From Candidatus Aminicenantota bacterium (GTDB lineage Bacteria; Acidobacteriota; Aminicenantia; S016-38), in the NCBI GenBank assembly GCA_027068075.1, contig JAMOUJ010000009.1, positions 23,479 to 87,478 on the forward strand: a stretch of DNA of 64,000 nt, in the 5' to 3' direction. Position numbers and translations under genes: made by a program. The notes below the pieces were generated by a model. It did not search any database. It worked only from the letters and a program-made list of their open reading frames with translations, and was not told the origin of the DNA. Every line of letters starts with the position of its first letter. The first letter of the stretch is position 1. Of the stretch, positions 8,666 to 17,514 are shown in pieces.

Positions 8666-10229
8666 CGGCCCTAACCTCCCTTATGACGGTGACCTTGATC
8701 TGGCCAGGATAGGTCAGTTCCTTTTCTATTTTCCTCGCTATCTCGTAGGAAAGGATGTAGGCGTCGTCGTCGGAAATCTTGTCGCTCTGCACTATAACCC
8801 TTATCTCCCTGCCCGCCTGAAGGGCAAAGGCCTTGGCCACCCCTTCAAATTCCGAGGCGATTTTTTCCAGGGTCTCTATCCTCTTTATGTAATGCTCAAG
8901 AAGTTCCCTGCGGGCTCCTGGCCTCGCCGCCGATAGGGTATCCGCCGCCTGAACCAGCACCGCCTCCACCGAAGGGAAGTTCATTTCGTCGTGGTGGGAG
9001 GCGATGGCCTGTATGACCTCCTCGCTCTCCCCGTATTTCCTGGCCAGCATAACGGAAAGTTCCACATGGGATTGGTTGTAATCCCGGTCAATGGCCTTTC
9101 CAACATCGTGGAGGAGACCGGCCCTCAAAGCCACATCCACCCTGGCCCCTATTTCCCTGGCCATGTGGGCCGCCATCAGGGCCACCTCCTTGGAATGGCT
9201 CAGGGCGTTCTGACCGAAGGATGTTCTGAACTTGAGTTTTCCAATGTAGTATTCCAGTTCCGGGTGAATGTCCTTGATGCCCAGTTCCTCCACCACCTCG
9301 TGTCCTATTTTCCTTATGTGCTCGTCTATTTCCTCCTTGACCCGGGCCACCACCTCCTCTATCCTGGCGGGATGAATCCTGCCGTCGGCCACCAGTTTCT
9401 GAACCGCCAACTTGGCGATCTCCCTCTTCAGGGGATCAAAACTGGAAAGGATTATGGCCTCCGGGGTGTCGTCCACGATGAAGTCCACTTCGGTGGCCAT
9501 CTCCAGGGCCCTTATGTTCCTCCCCTCCCTTCCTATTATCCTTCCCTTCATATCGTCGGAGGGAATTTCCACCACCGTGACCGTGGATTCCGTCACGGCA
9601 TCCGCCGCAGAGGACTGTATGGCCCTGGCTATCACCTCCCGGGCCAGGGTCTCCCTTTCCCTTTCAAGTTTTTCCTTGAACTGTTTGATGAGTTTGGCCT
9701 TTTCCTGGGTTATCTCCGAGGAAACCCTCCTCAGGATCTCCTGCTTGGCTTCCTCCCTGGTCATCCCTGCCACTTCCTCAAGTTTCCGTCCTATCTCCTC
9801 TTCCCGTTTTTCCAGTTCCTTCTCCCTCTCTCTGAGGCTGGATTCCTTCTGGCTCACCTCGCTCTGCTTCCTGCGGAGTTCCTTCTCCCTTTCCCTCAAA
9901 ACCGCCTCAAAGGACTTGAGGTTTTCCTCCTTCCGCAGAAGCCTTTTTTCGTCCCGCTCCAGCCTCTCCTTCTTCCCCCTCATCTGGCGCTCGTAATCGG
10001 TCTTGAACTTTATGAACCGTTCCTTGGCCTCCAGGGCGCCCTCCCTTTTGAGCCTCTCCGCCTCCCGGCGGGCATCCCTGAGGATCTTCTGCTTCTCCTG
10101 TTCTGCCTCCTCCAGGGTCTGTTTCGCCTTTCTATAAACCCCGGCAAAGAAAACCTTTCTCAAACCGAAGGCCAGGAGGAATCCCAGCGCAACTCCCAGT
10201 ATCAAAGCAATTATTGTATATGCGGTCAT
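8649..10229 (-). CDS. rny: Ribonuclease Y
   Basis: Membrane-anchored endoribonuclease that initiates mRNA decay. Its 526 residues match the family length of about 520. Residues 1-25 form a transmembrane helix. About 30-200 is a long charged coiled coil. A KH domain follows with GRIIGREGRNIR and the DDTPE strand (about 220-285). The HD domain contains HDVGKAIDRD and SHHDEMNF (about 335-440). The C-terminal segment ends with the typical YPGQIKVTVIRE. The ATG has a GGAGGTTGCC site. It lies downstream of the 6S RNA gene and upstream of ymdB. Confidence 0.97.
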   Translation of the reverse strand: MTAYTIIALILGVALGFLLAFGLRKVFFAGVYRKAKQTLEEAEQEKQKILRDARREAERLKREGALEAKERFIKFKTDYERQMRGKKERLERDEKRLLRKEENLKSFEAVLREREKELRRKQSEVSQKESSLREREKELEKREEEIGRKLEEVAGMTREEAKQEILRRVSSEITQEKAKLIKQFKEKLERERETLAREVIARAIQSSAADAVTESTVTVVEIPSDDMKGRIIGREGRNIRALEMATEVDFIVDDTPEAIILSSFDPLKREIAKLAVQKLVADGRIHPARIEEVVARVKEEIDEHIRKIGHEVVEELGIKDIHPELEYYIGKLKFRTSFGQNALSHSKEVALMAAHMAREIGARVDVALRAGLLHDVGKAIDRDYNQSHVELSVMLARKYGESEEVIQAIASHHDEMNFPSVEAVLVQAADTLSAARPGARRELLEHYIKRIETLEKIASEFEGVAKAFALQAGREIRVIVQSDKISDDDAYILSYEIARKIEKELTYPGQIKVTVIREVRAVEYSK

Positions 10230-10265
10230 GGCAACCTCCTTTTAGGGGAGGAGGGAAGGGGAAGT

Positions 10266-10438
10266 TAACCCCGCGGTGAGGTGTGGTAGGGCCTCATGAA
10301 CCCGCATGCAAACAGCATGGGGCTTGTCCCCTGTTTCAGGCTTCCCCGCGCAGGGGCATGCTCACCACAGGGGAACTTCGGCCCCAAGTGAACTCTTGTT
10401 GGCTCAAGGGTTCCCAGACCATCACCAGCACCGCAGGG
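10266..10438 (-). ncRNA. ssrS: 6S RNA
   Basis: The roughly 173-base stretch between zapA and rny has no gene and matches 6S RNA, which binds sigma70-RNA polymerase and mimics an open promoter. On the minus strand the 5' end CCCTGCGGTG pairs over ten bases with the 3' end CACCGCGGGG (one G-U). The internal segments GGTGAGCATGC and GAAGCCTGAAA, around the central bubble, are the same conserved blocks seen in E. coli ssrS. Its place just downstream of zapA is the classical ssrS neighbourhood. Exact ends are estimated from the closing stem. Confidence 0.88.
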
Positions 10439-10439
10439 A

Positions 10440-10712
10440 TTATTTCTCTTCATCTTCTATTTCCCTCAGGATAGTTTCTATCCTCCTTCCTAACTCCTCC
10501 TTGAGTTTTATGTTTTCCTCCTTAAGATTATACACCTCCCGGGCAAGGTCAAGGCAAGCGGATATGGCAGCCTTCAGACTGTCGGGATAGCGGGAGGAGT
10601 GAACGGCTATCCTCTCTTTGACGGTCTTCACCAGGTTCCGGAGAAATTCCTCTCCCCTGGGGGAGGATATTAGCATCCTCTGCCCCATTATCTCCACCTT
10701 AAGTTCAGCCAT
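10440..10712 (-). CDS. zapA: Cell division protein ZapA
   Basis: Small FtsZ-ring stabilising protein of 90 residues. It has the family N-terminal domain (VEIMGQRMLISS for the beta hairpin, then a helix with SLKAAISACLDLA) and a C-terminal coiled coil. I chose the ATG at 10712 rather than the upstream one at 10730. It overlaps the stop of the preceding coiled-coil gene in an ATGGCTGA junction, and its N-terminus then aligns with ZapA. Immediately followed by 6S RNA. Confidence 0.88.
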   Translation of the reverse strand: MAELKVEIMGQRMLISSPRGEEFLRNLVKTVKERIAVHSSRYPDSLKAAISACLDLAREVYNLKEENIKLKEELGRRIETILREIEDEEK

Positions 10713-10896
10713 TTCCCAACTCCCGATCAATCATTCTCATGAGTTCCCTTATTCTTTCCCGGGCCTCCGTTATTTTTTCCTGGAGGGCCCTTATCCTCTC
10801 CTCCTGTTCCAGGATCCTTTTCCTGGCTTCCTCCCTCTCTTTTTTGAGTTCCAAAACCCTTTCCCGCAGTTTCTCCAACTTCTCCCACACTTCCAT
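10705..10896 (-). CDS. ZapB-like short coiled-coil protein
   Basis: Sixty-three residues, almost entirely heptad-type coiled coil rich in Glu, Arg and Lys (WEKLEKLRERVLELKKERE...). The size and its position directly upstream of zapA suggest a ZapB-like division factor, though low-complexity coiled coil makes homology hard to prove. The ATG at 10896 overlaps the pheT stop as TGATG. A GTG four codons earlier is the alternative start. The gene ends inside zapA. Confidence 0.6.
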   Translation of the reverse strand: MEVWEKLEKLRERVLELKKEREEARKRILEQEERIRALQEKITEARERIRELMRMIDRELGNG

Positions 10897-12899
10897 CACT
10901 TTCTCCACTCCCCTCCCAGTTTTTTAGAAAGGGCATCCACGATTCTCCCCAGTTCCTCCTCCACTTCCTCGGACCTGAGGGTCCTGTCCTCTGCCCTGAA
11001 CTCAAAGGAAAGGGTTAAACTCTTCCTGCCCTCCCCGATGCCCTCTCCGCTGTAAAGGTCTATCAACCGAAAACTTCTGAGAATGGGTATGGAAAGGCCC
11101 TCCACCACTTCCCTTATCCTCTGGAAACTTACCTGAGCGGGGAAAATCATGGAGAGGTCCCTCCTCACCGAAGGATAGTTCTGAAGGTCCTCGTAGGGCT
11201 TCCTCACTTCCAGGGGAAGGAGACCCATGGGAAGTTCGGCAGCAAAGACGGGAACTTCCAGGTCAAAGAGTTCCAGAAGTTCCTTCTTCAGGGGACCCAG
11301 CCTTAATCCATTCCAGTGGAGGGAAAACCCTTCTTCAAAAAGGGGCCAATCCTCCAGAACGAATTTGGGCTCCAGGGCAAAGGCCCTCAGAAGGGCCTCC
11401 ACGGTTCCCTTAAGGGAATAGAAGGAGGCCTGGACAGGGGGAGAATCCCAGGTTCTGCCCTTTATCTCCCCGGCCTCCACCAGGGCCAGCCTCCTCTCTT
11501 CCCTGGGCTCCCCTTCCTTCCAATAAACTCTGCCAATTTCAAAAAGAGCCACACCCTTCCGCCCCATCCGCAGGTTCAGGGAGACGGAGTCAAGGAGAGT
11601 GAGGATCAGGGACCTTCTCAGAAGGGGCATCTCTTTGCTCAGGGGATTTTGGATCACGACAGGTTCTCCCCTTCCCCCGCTGAATTCGTCCGCCCGGGGG
11701 CTGGTCCAGATGTAGGTCATGGCCTCGGTATAACCCAGGCCGGTGAGTATTTCCCTCACCTTCCACAGGGTTTCCCTCACAGGGGTCTGGAGTCCCTGGG
11801 GTTTTTCCACCGGTGGAAGTTTTCCTTCAATGCTTCCGTATCCTTTGAGTCTGGCTATCTCCTCCACCAAATCCTCGGGAATCTCCAGGTCCCTCCGCCA
11901 GGACGGGGGAAAAACTTCCAGGACCTCGCCCTTCTTCTCCACCCTGGCCCCCAGGGCCCTGAGTTTCCACAGGACAAAATCCTCCTCCACCTCCGCCCCC
12001 AATCTTGAACCGATGAAGGAGATGGAAGTTCTTATCTTCCTTTCCTCGGAATACTCCCCGGCCACCTGTCTCCCCCGCAAAATCCTGCCGCCGGAGGTCT
12101 TGCGAATTAAATGGGCGAGATAATCGGCGGCAAATTCCAGGATCATGGGATCCGCTCCCCTTTCAAATCTGTAGGAGGCATCGGTGGTCAGGCCCAGACG
12201 GCGGGAGGTTTTCCTTATGGCCACCGGGTTAAAATAGGCCGATTCTATGAGTACCCTCCTGGTAAAGGGGGTAACCCCGGTCTCCTCCCCGCCTATGACC
12301 CCGGCGATGGCCACCGGCCCCCCTTCGTCTGCGATGACGAGGTCCTCGGAGGTCAGGACCCTCTCTATGCCGTCCAGGCAAAGGATCTTCTCGCCTTCCC
12401 TGGCCCTTCTCACCAGAATTTTTCCCCTGAGTTTGTCCAGGTCAAAGACATGGGTGGGATGGCCTATGGCGTAGAGGAGATAATTGGAAAGGTCCACCAC
12501 GGAATTTACGCTCTGAAGTCCCAATTTCTCCAGTTTTTCCCGCAGCCATTCGGGGGATTCCCTCACCTCCACATCCTCCACCACCCTGGCCACATACCTG
12601 GGACACAGGTCCATCTCCTGGATTTCCACGGGAAAACTGGATTCCTCTTCGTCCTCCTCCAGGGCGAACTCTATTTTTCTCAGGGGACGGTCGGTGAAGA
12701 CGGAAATTTCCCTGGCCAGGCCGTAGTGGGAAAGGCAGTCGGGGCGGTTGGGGGTAACCTCCAGGTCGTATATGAGGTCATCGCCCCAGGGCACGATTTC
12801 CTCCGGCGGAAAACCCATGGAGGAGAAAACCTCCTCCAGAGCCTGGCGATCCTCCTTAACGTCCACATATTCCTTCAGCCAATTTACTGAAACCTTCAT
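10896..12899 (-). CDS. pheT: Phenylalanyl-tRNA synthetase beta subunit lacking the EMAP-II tRNA-binding domain
   Basis: Beta chain of the alpha2beta2 PheRS that charges tRNA-Phe. At 667 residues it is about 130 shorter than the usual 790-800. The first 40 residues ([13 protein letters not shown]...) run directly into DLEVTPNRPDCL, so the OB-fold (EMAP-II-like) tRNA-binding insert of canonical bacterial PheT is absent. The B3/B4 editing region, B5 domain, core and C-terminal ferredoxin-like anticodon-binding domain (YPSVRRDLSMIF ...) are all present. Overlaps pheS by four bases. No frameshift is needed to explain the gap, so this appears to be a genuine short form. Confidence 0.95.
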   Translation of the reverse strand: MKVSVNWLKEYVDVKEDRQALEEVFSSMGFPPEEIVPWGDDLIYDLEVTPNRPDCLSHYGLAREISVFTDRPLRKIEFALEEDEEESSFPVEIQEMDLCPRYVARVVEDVEVRESPEWLREKLEKLGLQSVNSVVDLSNYLLYAIGHPTHVFDLDKLRGKILVRRAREGEKILCLDGIERVLTSEDLVIADEGGPVAIAGVIGGEETGVTPFTRRVLIESAYFNPVAIRKTSRRLGLTTDASYRFERGADPMILEFAADYLAHLIRKTSGGRILRGRQVAGEYSEERKIRTSISFIGSRLGAEVEEDFVLWKLRALGARVEKKGEVLEVFPPSWRRDLEIPEDLVEEIARLKGYGSIEGKLPPVEKPQGLQTPVRETLWKVREILTGLGYTEAMTYIWTSPRADEFSGGRGEPVVIQNPLSKEMPLLRRSLILTLLDSVSLNLRMGRKGVALFEIGRVYWKEGEPREERRLALVEAGEIKGRTWDSPPVQASFYSLKGTVEALLRAFALEPKFVLEDWPLFEEGFSLHWNGLRLGPLKKELLELFDLEVPVFAAELPMGLLPLEVRKPYEDLQNYPSVRRDLSMIFPAQVSFQRIREVVEGLSIPILRSFRLIDLYSGEGIGEGRKSLTLSFEFRAEDRTLRSEEVEEELGRIVDALSKKLGGEWRK

Positions 12900-13927
12900 T
12901 TCATCTGCTCCAGAAAATCCATCCTGTTCCAGTAATGGTTTCTGATGTCCGCCAGGCCTCTCTTAAGCATGGATATTCTGTCCACTCCCAGGCCGAAGGC
13001 AAAACCGGAATACTCCTCCGGGTCTATGCCTCCGGAACGGAGAACCTGAGGATGAACCATCCCCGATCCCAGGATCTCTATCCATCCGGCTCCTCCACAA
13101 ACCCTGCAGTGCGGGTCCTTTCCTCCGCATACGGGGCAGGATATGTCCACCTCCGCCGAGGGCTCCGTGAAGGGGAAATAGGAGGGTCTGAACCTCACCC
13201 GGGTATCTTCGCCGAATAAGGCCTTGAGGAAGGTCTCCAGGGTCCCCTTTAGATGGGCAAAATTTATGCCCCGGTCCACCACCAACCCTTCAATCTGATA
13301 AAACATGGGGGTGTGGGTGGGATCCGCTTCGTCCCGGCGATAAACCCTTCCGGGGACGATTATCCTTATGGGGGGCTTCCTTCTTCTCATGGCCCTTATC
13401 TGGACCGGCGAGGTATGGGTCCTGAGAAGGTATCCTTCCCCCACGAAGAAGGTGTCCTGTTCCTGCCGGGCCGGGTGATGAGGCGGAATGTTAAGGGCAT
13501 CAAAATTGAAGTATTCCTTCTCAACCTCCGGTCCGTCCTCAATGTCGTAGCCCATCCGGAGAAATATCTCCTCAATCCTGTGGGAAATCTCCGGAATGGG
13601 ATGGACAGTTCCAAGGGGCTTAAGGTATCCGGGAAGGGTGGGATCAGGAATGGACTCCTGAAGTTTCTGCCTCCACAAACTTCCCTTAAGCCCCTCTTCC
13701 GCCTCTTTAAAAAGGCGCTCCGCCAGTTGCCGGAGTTCGTTCACCCTCTGGCCGAAGGAAGACCGTTCCTGCGGCGGAAGGGCGGGAATTTTCTTGAAAA
13801 GCCCGGGAATTTTCCCCTTTTTTCGGCTTAAAAATTCCTCCTTGAACTTCTGAAGATCCTGACGGCTCCTTATTCCAGCCGCCGCCGCCTCAACCTTCGC
13901 CCGAAGTTCATCTATCTCATCCGGCAT
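12896..13927 (-). CDS. pheS: Phenylalanyl-tRNA synthetase alpha subunit
   Basis: Catalytic subunit of PheRS, 343 residues, normal length. An N-terminal coiled coil (residues 1-90) is followed by the class II core. Motif 2 lies in [17 protein letters not shown]. The family segments [13 protein letters not shown] and [10 protein letters not shown] precede motif 3 ([13 protein letters not shown]). A CPVCGG...CRVCGG pair of Cys doublets near residues 256-270 looks like a small zinc-binding knuckle inserted before the GSGMVHP motif. It overlaps rplT by 11 bases at its start and pheT by four bases at its end. Confidence 0.96.
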   Translation of the reverse strand: MPDEIDELRAKVEAAAAGIRSRQDLQKFKEEFLSRKKGKIPGLFKKIPALPPQERSSFGQRVNELRQLAERLFKEAEEGLKGSLWRQKLQESIPDPTLPGYLKPLGTVHPIPEISHRIEEIFLRMGYDIEDGPEVEKEYFNFDALNIPPHHPARQEQDTFFVGEGYLLRTHTSPVQIRAMRRRKPPIRIIVPGRVYRRDEADPTHTPMFYQIEGLVVDRGINFAHLKGTLETFLKALFGEDTRVRFRPSYFPFTEPSAEVDISCPVCGGKDPHCRVCGGAGWIEILGSGMVHPQVLRSGGIDPEEYSGFAFGLGVDRISMLKRGLADIRNHYWNRMDFLEQMK

Positions 13928-14267
13928 CTTTCACAGCCTCCACCAGAAGGTCAAACTCCTGGGGAGCCCTCACCGCCATCTCTGCCAGGGACTTCCTGTT
14001 GAGAGCCACGCCCATCTTTCTCAGGCCCGCCATGAACCTGCTGTAGGAGAGTCCGCGGGCCCTTACGGCGGCGTTTATTCTGATAATCCATAGGCTTCTC
14101 ATGTCCCTCTTCTTCTGCTTCCTCCCCTGATAGGCATCCACCAGGGCCTTTTCCATGGCTTCCTTGGCGGTTCTGTATAGACGATGCTTTGCTCCCCAAT
14201 ATCCCTTGGTCATGGACAGGATTTTCTTCCTGCGGTTTTTTCTCTTGGGTCCTCTCTTAACCCTCAT
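13917..14267 (-). CDS. rplT: Ribosomal protein bL20
   Basis: Large-subunit assembly protein of 116 residues with the typical basic N-terminus ([17 protein letters not shown]) and the conserved segment [19 protein letters not shown]. In many bacteria this protein autoregulates the infC-rpmI-rplT operon through an mRNA pseudoknot. Preceded by GGAGGTAAA. Lies between rpmI and pheS in the usual order. Confidence 0.97.
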   Translation of the reverse strand: MRVKRGPKRKNRRKKILSMTKGYWGAKHRLYRTAKEAMEKALVDAYQGRKQKKRDMRSLWIIRINAAVRARGLSYSRFMAGLRKMGVALNRKSLAEMAVRAPQEFDLLVEAVKDAG

Positions 14268-14278
14268 CTTTTACCTCC

Positions 14279-14473
14279 TTAAATTCCAAGAAGTCTTTTA
14301 ATGGACTTTACTTCCCCCTTGAACACCAGGGCGGGTTTCCTCAGGTGCCTCTTCCTCTTTCTGCTTTTTTTGGTGAGGATGTGGCTGTGGTAAGCCCTCC
14401 TTCTTTTAATTTTTCCCGTGCCTGTTATCTTAAACCTCTTGGCTGCGGATCTTTTAGTCTTTAGTTTGGGCAT
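14279..14473 (-). CDS. rpmI: Ribosomal protein bL35
   Basis: Sixty-four-residue basic protein beginning [15 protein letters not shown], the invariant bL35 signature. It has [20 protein letters not shown] in the middle. The start lies inside the 3' end of infC (20-base overlap), so translation is coupled. A GGAGGAA site precedes it. Confidence 0.97.
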   Translation of the reverse strand: MPKLKTKRSAAKRFKITGTGKIKRRRAYHSHILTKKSRKRKRHLRKPALVFKGEVKSIKRLLGI

Positions 14474-15035
14474 TCTTTCCTCCTTTCTTCTGTTTTTTAG
14501 GACCGAGAACCATAATTCCGATCCTCCCCTCCACCTTCATGGGGGTTTCTATCTCTGCTATATCCTGGAGATTCTCCTTTATTTTCTCCACCAGGGAAGT
14601 TACAAGTTCGGGTTTGCCCATTTCCCTTCCCCGGAGCCTCAACCGAACCCTCACCTTGTTTCCCTCCTCCAGAAACTCCCTGGCCTTTTTCAGTTTTACA
14701 TCCAGGTCGTGCTTGTCTATCTTGGGCCTTACCTGTATTTCTTTGACCTTGGTCTGCTTCTGCCTCTTTTTGGCCTCGTGCTGCTTCTTCTGTTCCTCGT
14801 AGAGAAATTTCCCGTAGTCCATGATCCTGACCACCGGGGGGTTGGCCTTGGGGGCTATTTCCACCAGGTCAAGACCTGCCTCCTGGGCCAGGGCCAGGGC
14901 TTCCCTTATGTGCATAATCCCTATCTGCTTCTTGTCCTCTCCTATTACCCTCACTTTTTGAGCCCTTATTTCTTCGTTAATCCTGTGTGGCCTGGTTTTT
15001 TTAACGAATTCTCTCTTGTAATACCTTCGTCTCAA
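14454..15035 (-). CDS. infC: Translation initiation factor IF-3 with a non-ATG start
   Basis: IF-3 binds the 30S subunit and polices start-codon choice. The N-domain ([15 protein letters not shown]), linker and C-domain are intact. The frame is open from 15122, which would overlap thrS by 77 bases. I favour a TTG at 15035, just after GGGAGGA and 11 bases beyond the thrS stop, giving about 193 residues. The spacing is short, so the exact start is uncertain. In E. coli infC uses AUU, and IF-3 represses its own rare start codon, so a non-ATG start here fits that autoregulation. The basic, Lys-rich C-terminal tail is extended. Confidence 0.9.
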   Translation of the reverse strand: MRRRYYKREFVKKTRPHRINEEIRAQKVRVIGEDKKQIGIMHIREALALAQEAGLDLVEIAPKANPPVVRIMDYGKFLYEEQKKQHEAKKRQKQTKVKEIQVRPKIDKHDLDVKLKKAREFLEEGNKVRVRLRLRGREMGKPELVTSLVEKIKENLQDIAEIETPMKVEGRIGIMVLGPKKQKKGGKNAQTKD

Positions 15036-15045
15036 ATCCTCCCTC

Positions 15046-16953
15046 TTAAAGTTCAGTGGATTTATTTTTAATTTTTTCTTTGGCTCTGGCCAGAAATTCC
15101 TCCAGGGTGACCGCCCCCACATCCCCCTTTCCCCTTATGCGAAGGGCAACTTTTCCCTCCTTTTCCTCCCGATCTCCCACGATAAGTAGGTAAGGGATTT
15201 TCTGGAGTTGACCTTCCCTTATTTTGTATCCAAGTTTTTCGCTCCTCAGATCCGCCTCCACCCTCAAACCCTCTTCCTGGAGTCTCTCCTCTATCTTCCT
15301 GGCGTATGGATGGTTTCTATCGGTTATGGGCAGAATCCTGACCTGAACGGGAGAAAGCCAGAGGGGGAAGGCCCCTCCGTAATGTTCAATCAAAACCCCG
15401 AAGAACCTCTCCAGGGAACCCAGCAGGGCCCTGTGGATCATTATGGGGGTGTGATGGGCCCCGTCCTCCCCCACATAGTAAAGGCCGAACCTCTGGGGAA
15501 GGTTAAAGTCCACCTGAATGGTGGAACACTGCCAGGTTCTTCCAAGAACATCCTTTATCTTTATGTCAATCTTCGGGCCGTAGAACACCCCCTCGCCGGG
15601 GTCAACCTCGTAGGAAAGCCCTGAGCGGTCCAGGGCGTTTTTGAGGGCCTGCTCTGCCCGATCCCACATCTCCACGGTCCCCACGAATTTTTCCGGCCTG
15701 GTGGACAGGTATACCTCGTAATCCTCAAAGCCGAAGGCGGAGAGCATGTCCCTGGCGAAGAAAAGGGTGGACAGAATCTCTTCCTCCATCTGGTCCGGGG
15801 TACAGAATATGTGGGCATCGTCCTGGGTGAATCCCCTCACCCTCAAGAGCCCGTGAAGAACCCCGCTGCGCTCGTAGCGGTACACGGTGCCCAGTTCCGC
15901 CCATCTTACCGGAAGATCCCTGTAGGAGCGCAGTTTGCTCTTGAACATAACTATGTGAAAGGGACAGTTCATGGGCTTAAGTTGATAGGAAACCCTGTCC
16001 TTTTCCATGGGAGGGAACATGTTTTCCCGGTAAAAATCAAGATGACCGCTGGTTTTCCAAAGGGAAAGATCCGCTATGTGCGGGGTGTAGACCAGATGAT
16101 ATCCCCTTTTCCTGTGCTCCTCTCTCCAGTAATCCTCAACGATACTCCTTACCACCGCTCCCCTGGGCAACCACAGAATAAGCCCAGGACCTATTTCCTC
16201 GCTGACCAGGTAGAGTTCCAGTTCCTTTCCCAGGCGGCGGTGATCCCTCTTTTTCGCCTCCTCAAGAAAATGGAGATAATTTTCCAGATCCTCCTTCTTG
16301 AAGAAGGCAGTACCGTAAATTCTCTGCATGCTTTCCCTGTTCTCGTCCCCCTTCCAGTATGCGGCGGAGACGGACAGGAGTTTGAAGTGCTTGATGTAAC
16401 CGGTGGAGGGGACATGGGGACCCCGGCAGAGGTCCACGAAATCCCCCTGGACGTATACGGAAACATCTCCCTGGGTTTTCTCTTCTATGAGTTCTATCTT
16501 GAAGTCCTGACCTTTCTCCTTGAAGTAATTTATTGCCCTTTCCCGGGGCCATATCTCCCTTCTTATTTCCAGGTCCCTGGACGCCAGTTCCCGCATTCTT
16601 TCTTCTATTTTTTCCAGGTCCTCCGGGGTAAAGGGTTGCTCCCGATGGAAATCGTAGTAAAAACCGTTTTCTATGGCGGGCCCCACCCCCAGTTTGGTGC
16701 CGGGATAAAGTTGAAGAACCGCCTGGGCCAGGAGGTGGGAAGCGCTGTGACGAAGGACTGGAAGGGCTTCCTCCCCGTCAAAGAGAAACTCTACCTCATC
16801 ACCTTCCACTTCGCTCCTTATGTCCCTCACCTCACCCCGGACCTTCACAGCCACGGGAAGGGGTCTTTCAGGATAGAGTTTCCTCCACAGTTCTATGTAG
16901 TTCTCTGCGTGAACTTCTTTCTCTATCAATTTTCCATCAACCTTTATCTTCAT
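15046..16953 (-). CDS. thrS: Threonyl-tRNA synthetase
   Basis: Class II synthetase, 635 residues, normal length. Order: TGS domain (1-60), editing domain with HSASHLLAQAV and a downstream His/Cys pair (about 70-225), catalytic core with motif 2 (RYERSGVLHGLLRVRGFTQDD), zinc ligands in MNCPFH, and the C-terminal anticodon-binding domain (VRILPI...). It starts 15 bases downstream of tRNA-Val and is part of the HU-led operon. Confidence 0.97.
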   Translation of the reverse strand: MKIKVDGKLIEKEVHAENYIELWRKLYPERPLPVAVKVRGEVRDIRSEVEGDEVEFLFDGEEALPVLRHSASHLLAQAVLQLYPGTKLGVGPAIENGFYYDFHREQPFTPEDLEKIEERMRELASRDLEIRREIWPRERAINYFKEKGQDFKIELIEEKTQGDVSVYVQGDFVDLCRGPHVPSTGYIKHFKLLSVSAAYWKGDENRESMQRIYGTAFFKKEDLENYLHFLEEAKKRDHRRLGKELELYLVSEEIGPGLILWLPRGAVVRSIVEDYWREEHRKRGYHLVYTPHIADLSLWKTSGHLDFYRENMFPPMEKDRVSYQLKPMNCPFHIVMFKSKLRSYRDLPVRWAELGTVYRYERSGVLHGLLRVRGFTQDDAHIFCTPDQMEEEILSTLFFARDMLSAFGFEDYEVYLSTRPEKFVGTVEMWDRAEQALKNALDRSGLSYEVDPGEGVFYGPKIDIKIKDVLGRTWQCSTIQVDFNLPQRFGLYYVGEDGAHHTPIMIHRALLGSLERFFGVLIEHYGGAFPLWLSPVQVRILPITDRNHPYARKIEERLQEEGLRVEADLRSEKLGYKIREGQLQKIPYLLIVGDREEKEGKVALRIRGKGDVGAVTLEEFLARAKEKIKNKSTEL

Positions 16954-16967
16954 AAATTAATAAAAAA

Positions 16968-17039
16968 TAGGCGCGGGCGGGATTGAACCGCCGACCCCTT
17001 GCGCGTCAAGCAAGTGCTCTCCCACTGAGCTACGCGCCT
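16968..17039 (-). tRNA. tRNA-Val (GAC), no encoded CCA
   Basis: Full cloverleaf of 72 bases on the minus strand. The acceptor AGGCGCG pairs with CGCGCCT at all seven positions. The D arm is GCTC/GAGC. The anticodon arm CTTGC-TTGACGC-GCAAG gives anticodon GAC. The T arm is GGCGG-TTCAATC-CCGCC. CCA is not encoded. Its first two bases are the last two bases of the HU stop codon, so it must be cut from the HU-thrS transcript by RNase P. Confidence 0.95.
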
Positions 17040-17313
17040 ATTTATTGATCTTCTCTTTTAAAGCCTTTCCAGGGGTAAATTTTACCACTTTTTTACCGGG
17101 GATTTCAATAGGTTCGCCGGTTCTCGGGTTCCTTCCCTTCCTCGGTTTCTTCTCCACCACCCGGAAGGTTCCGAAACCCACCAGGGTGACCTTCTCCCCC
17201 CGGGCCAGGGCATCGCTTATCTCTTCAAGAATAATGTTCACCACTTCCCTGGCCTGCCTTCTGGTTAAAAAAGAGTCCTTAACAATTTTCGCCAAAATAT
17301 CAGCCTTAATCAT
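17038..17313 (-). CDS. hup: HU family nucleoid DNA-binding protein
   Basis: Ninety-one-residue HU/IHF protein with the arm motif GRNPRTGEPIEIPGKKVVKF, the beta arm that wraps DNA. The ATG at 17313 follows GGAGGGAAGA and begins MIKADILAKIV. A longer open frame reaches 17595 but lacks support. The TAG stop overlaps the 5' end of tRNA-Val by two bases. First gene of the translation operon, behind a consensus promoter. Confidence 0.95.
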   Translation of the reverse strand: MIKADILAKIVKDSFLTRRQAREVVNIILEEISDALARGEKVTLVGFGTFRVVEKKPRKGRNPRTGEPIEIPGKKVVKFTPGKALKEKINK

Positions 17314-17341
17314 TCTTCCCTCCTGGGGATTTGTCCATCCT

Positions 17342-17369
17342 ATTATAGCAACAGACCTTCCCTTGTCAA
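17342..17369 (-). promoter_or_regulatory. Consensus sigma70 promoter of the HU-tRNA-thrS operon
   Basis: Minus strand: TTGACA (17369-17364), 16-base spacer, TATAAT (17347-17342). Both hexamers are perfect. The expected start is near 17335, leaving a leader of about 20 bases that contains the HU Shine-Dalgarno. It probably drives everything down to rny or ymdB. Confidence 0.8.
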
Positions 17370-17514
17370 GGAAGGGTCCCTGCAGGCTTAGTTGGGAAAC
17401 CTGAGAACCCATCATCCTTCGCCGGGAAGGTACCCCCTTCAGAAAATCGTAAACCTGAACTGCTTTCCACCCGTATAAAAGCAGTGATGCAAGCGAGAAG
17501 ACAAGGAGGACGAA

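Noticed and set aside
8991..10268. 425-codon plus-strand frame over rny
   Set aside because: Antisense shadow of the RNase Y coiled coil; low-complexity Leu/Pro/Phe translation.
10265..10474. Short frames in both directions over the 6S region
   Set aside because: The segment is explained by 6S RNA pairing; the translations have no protein character.
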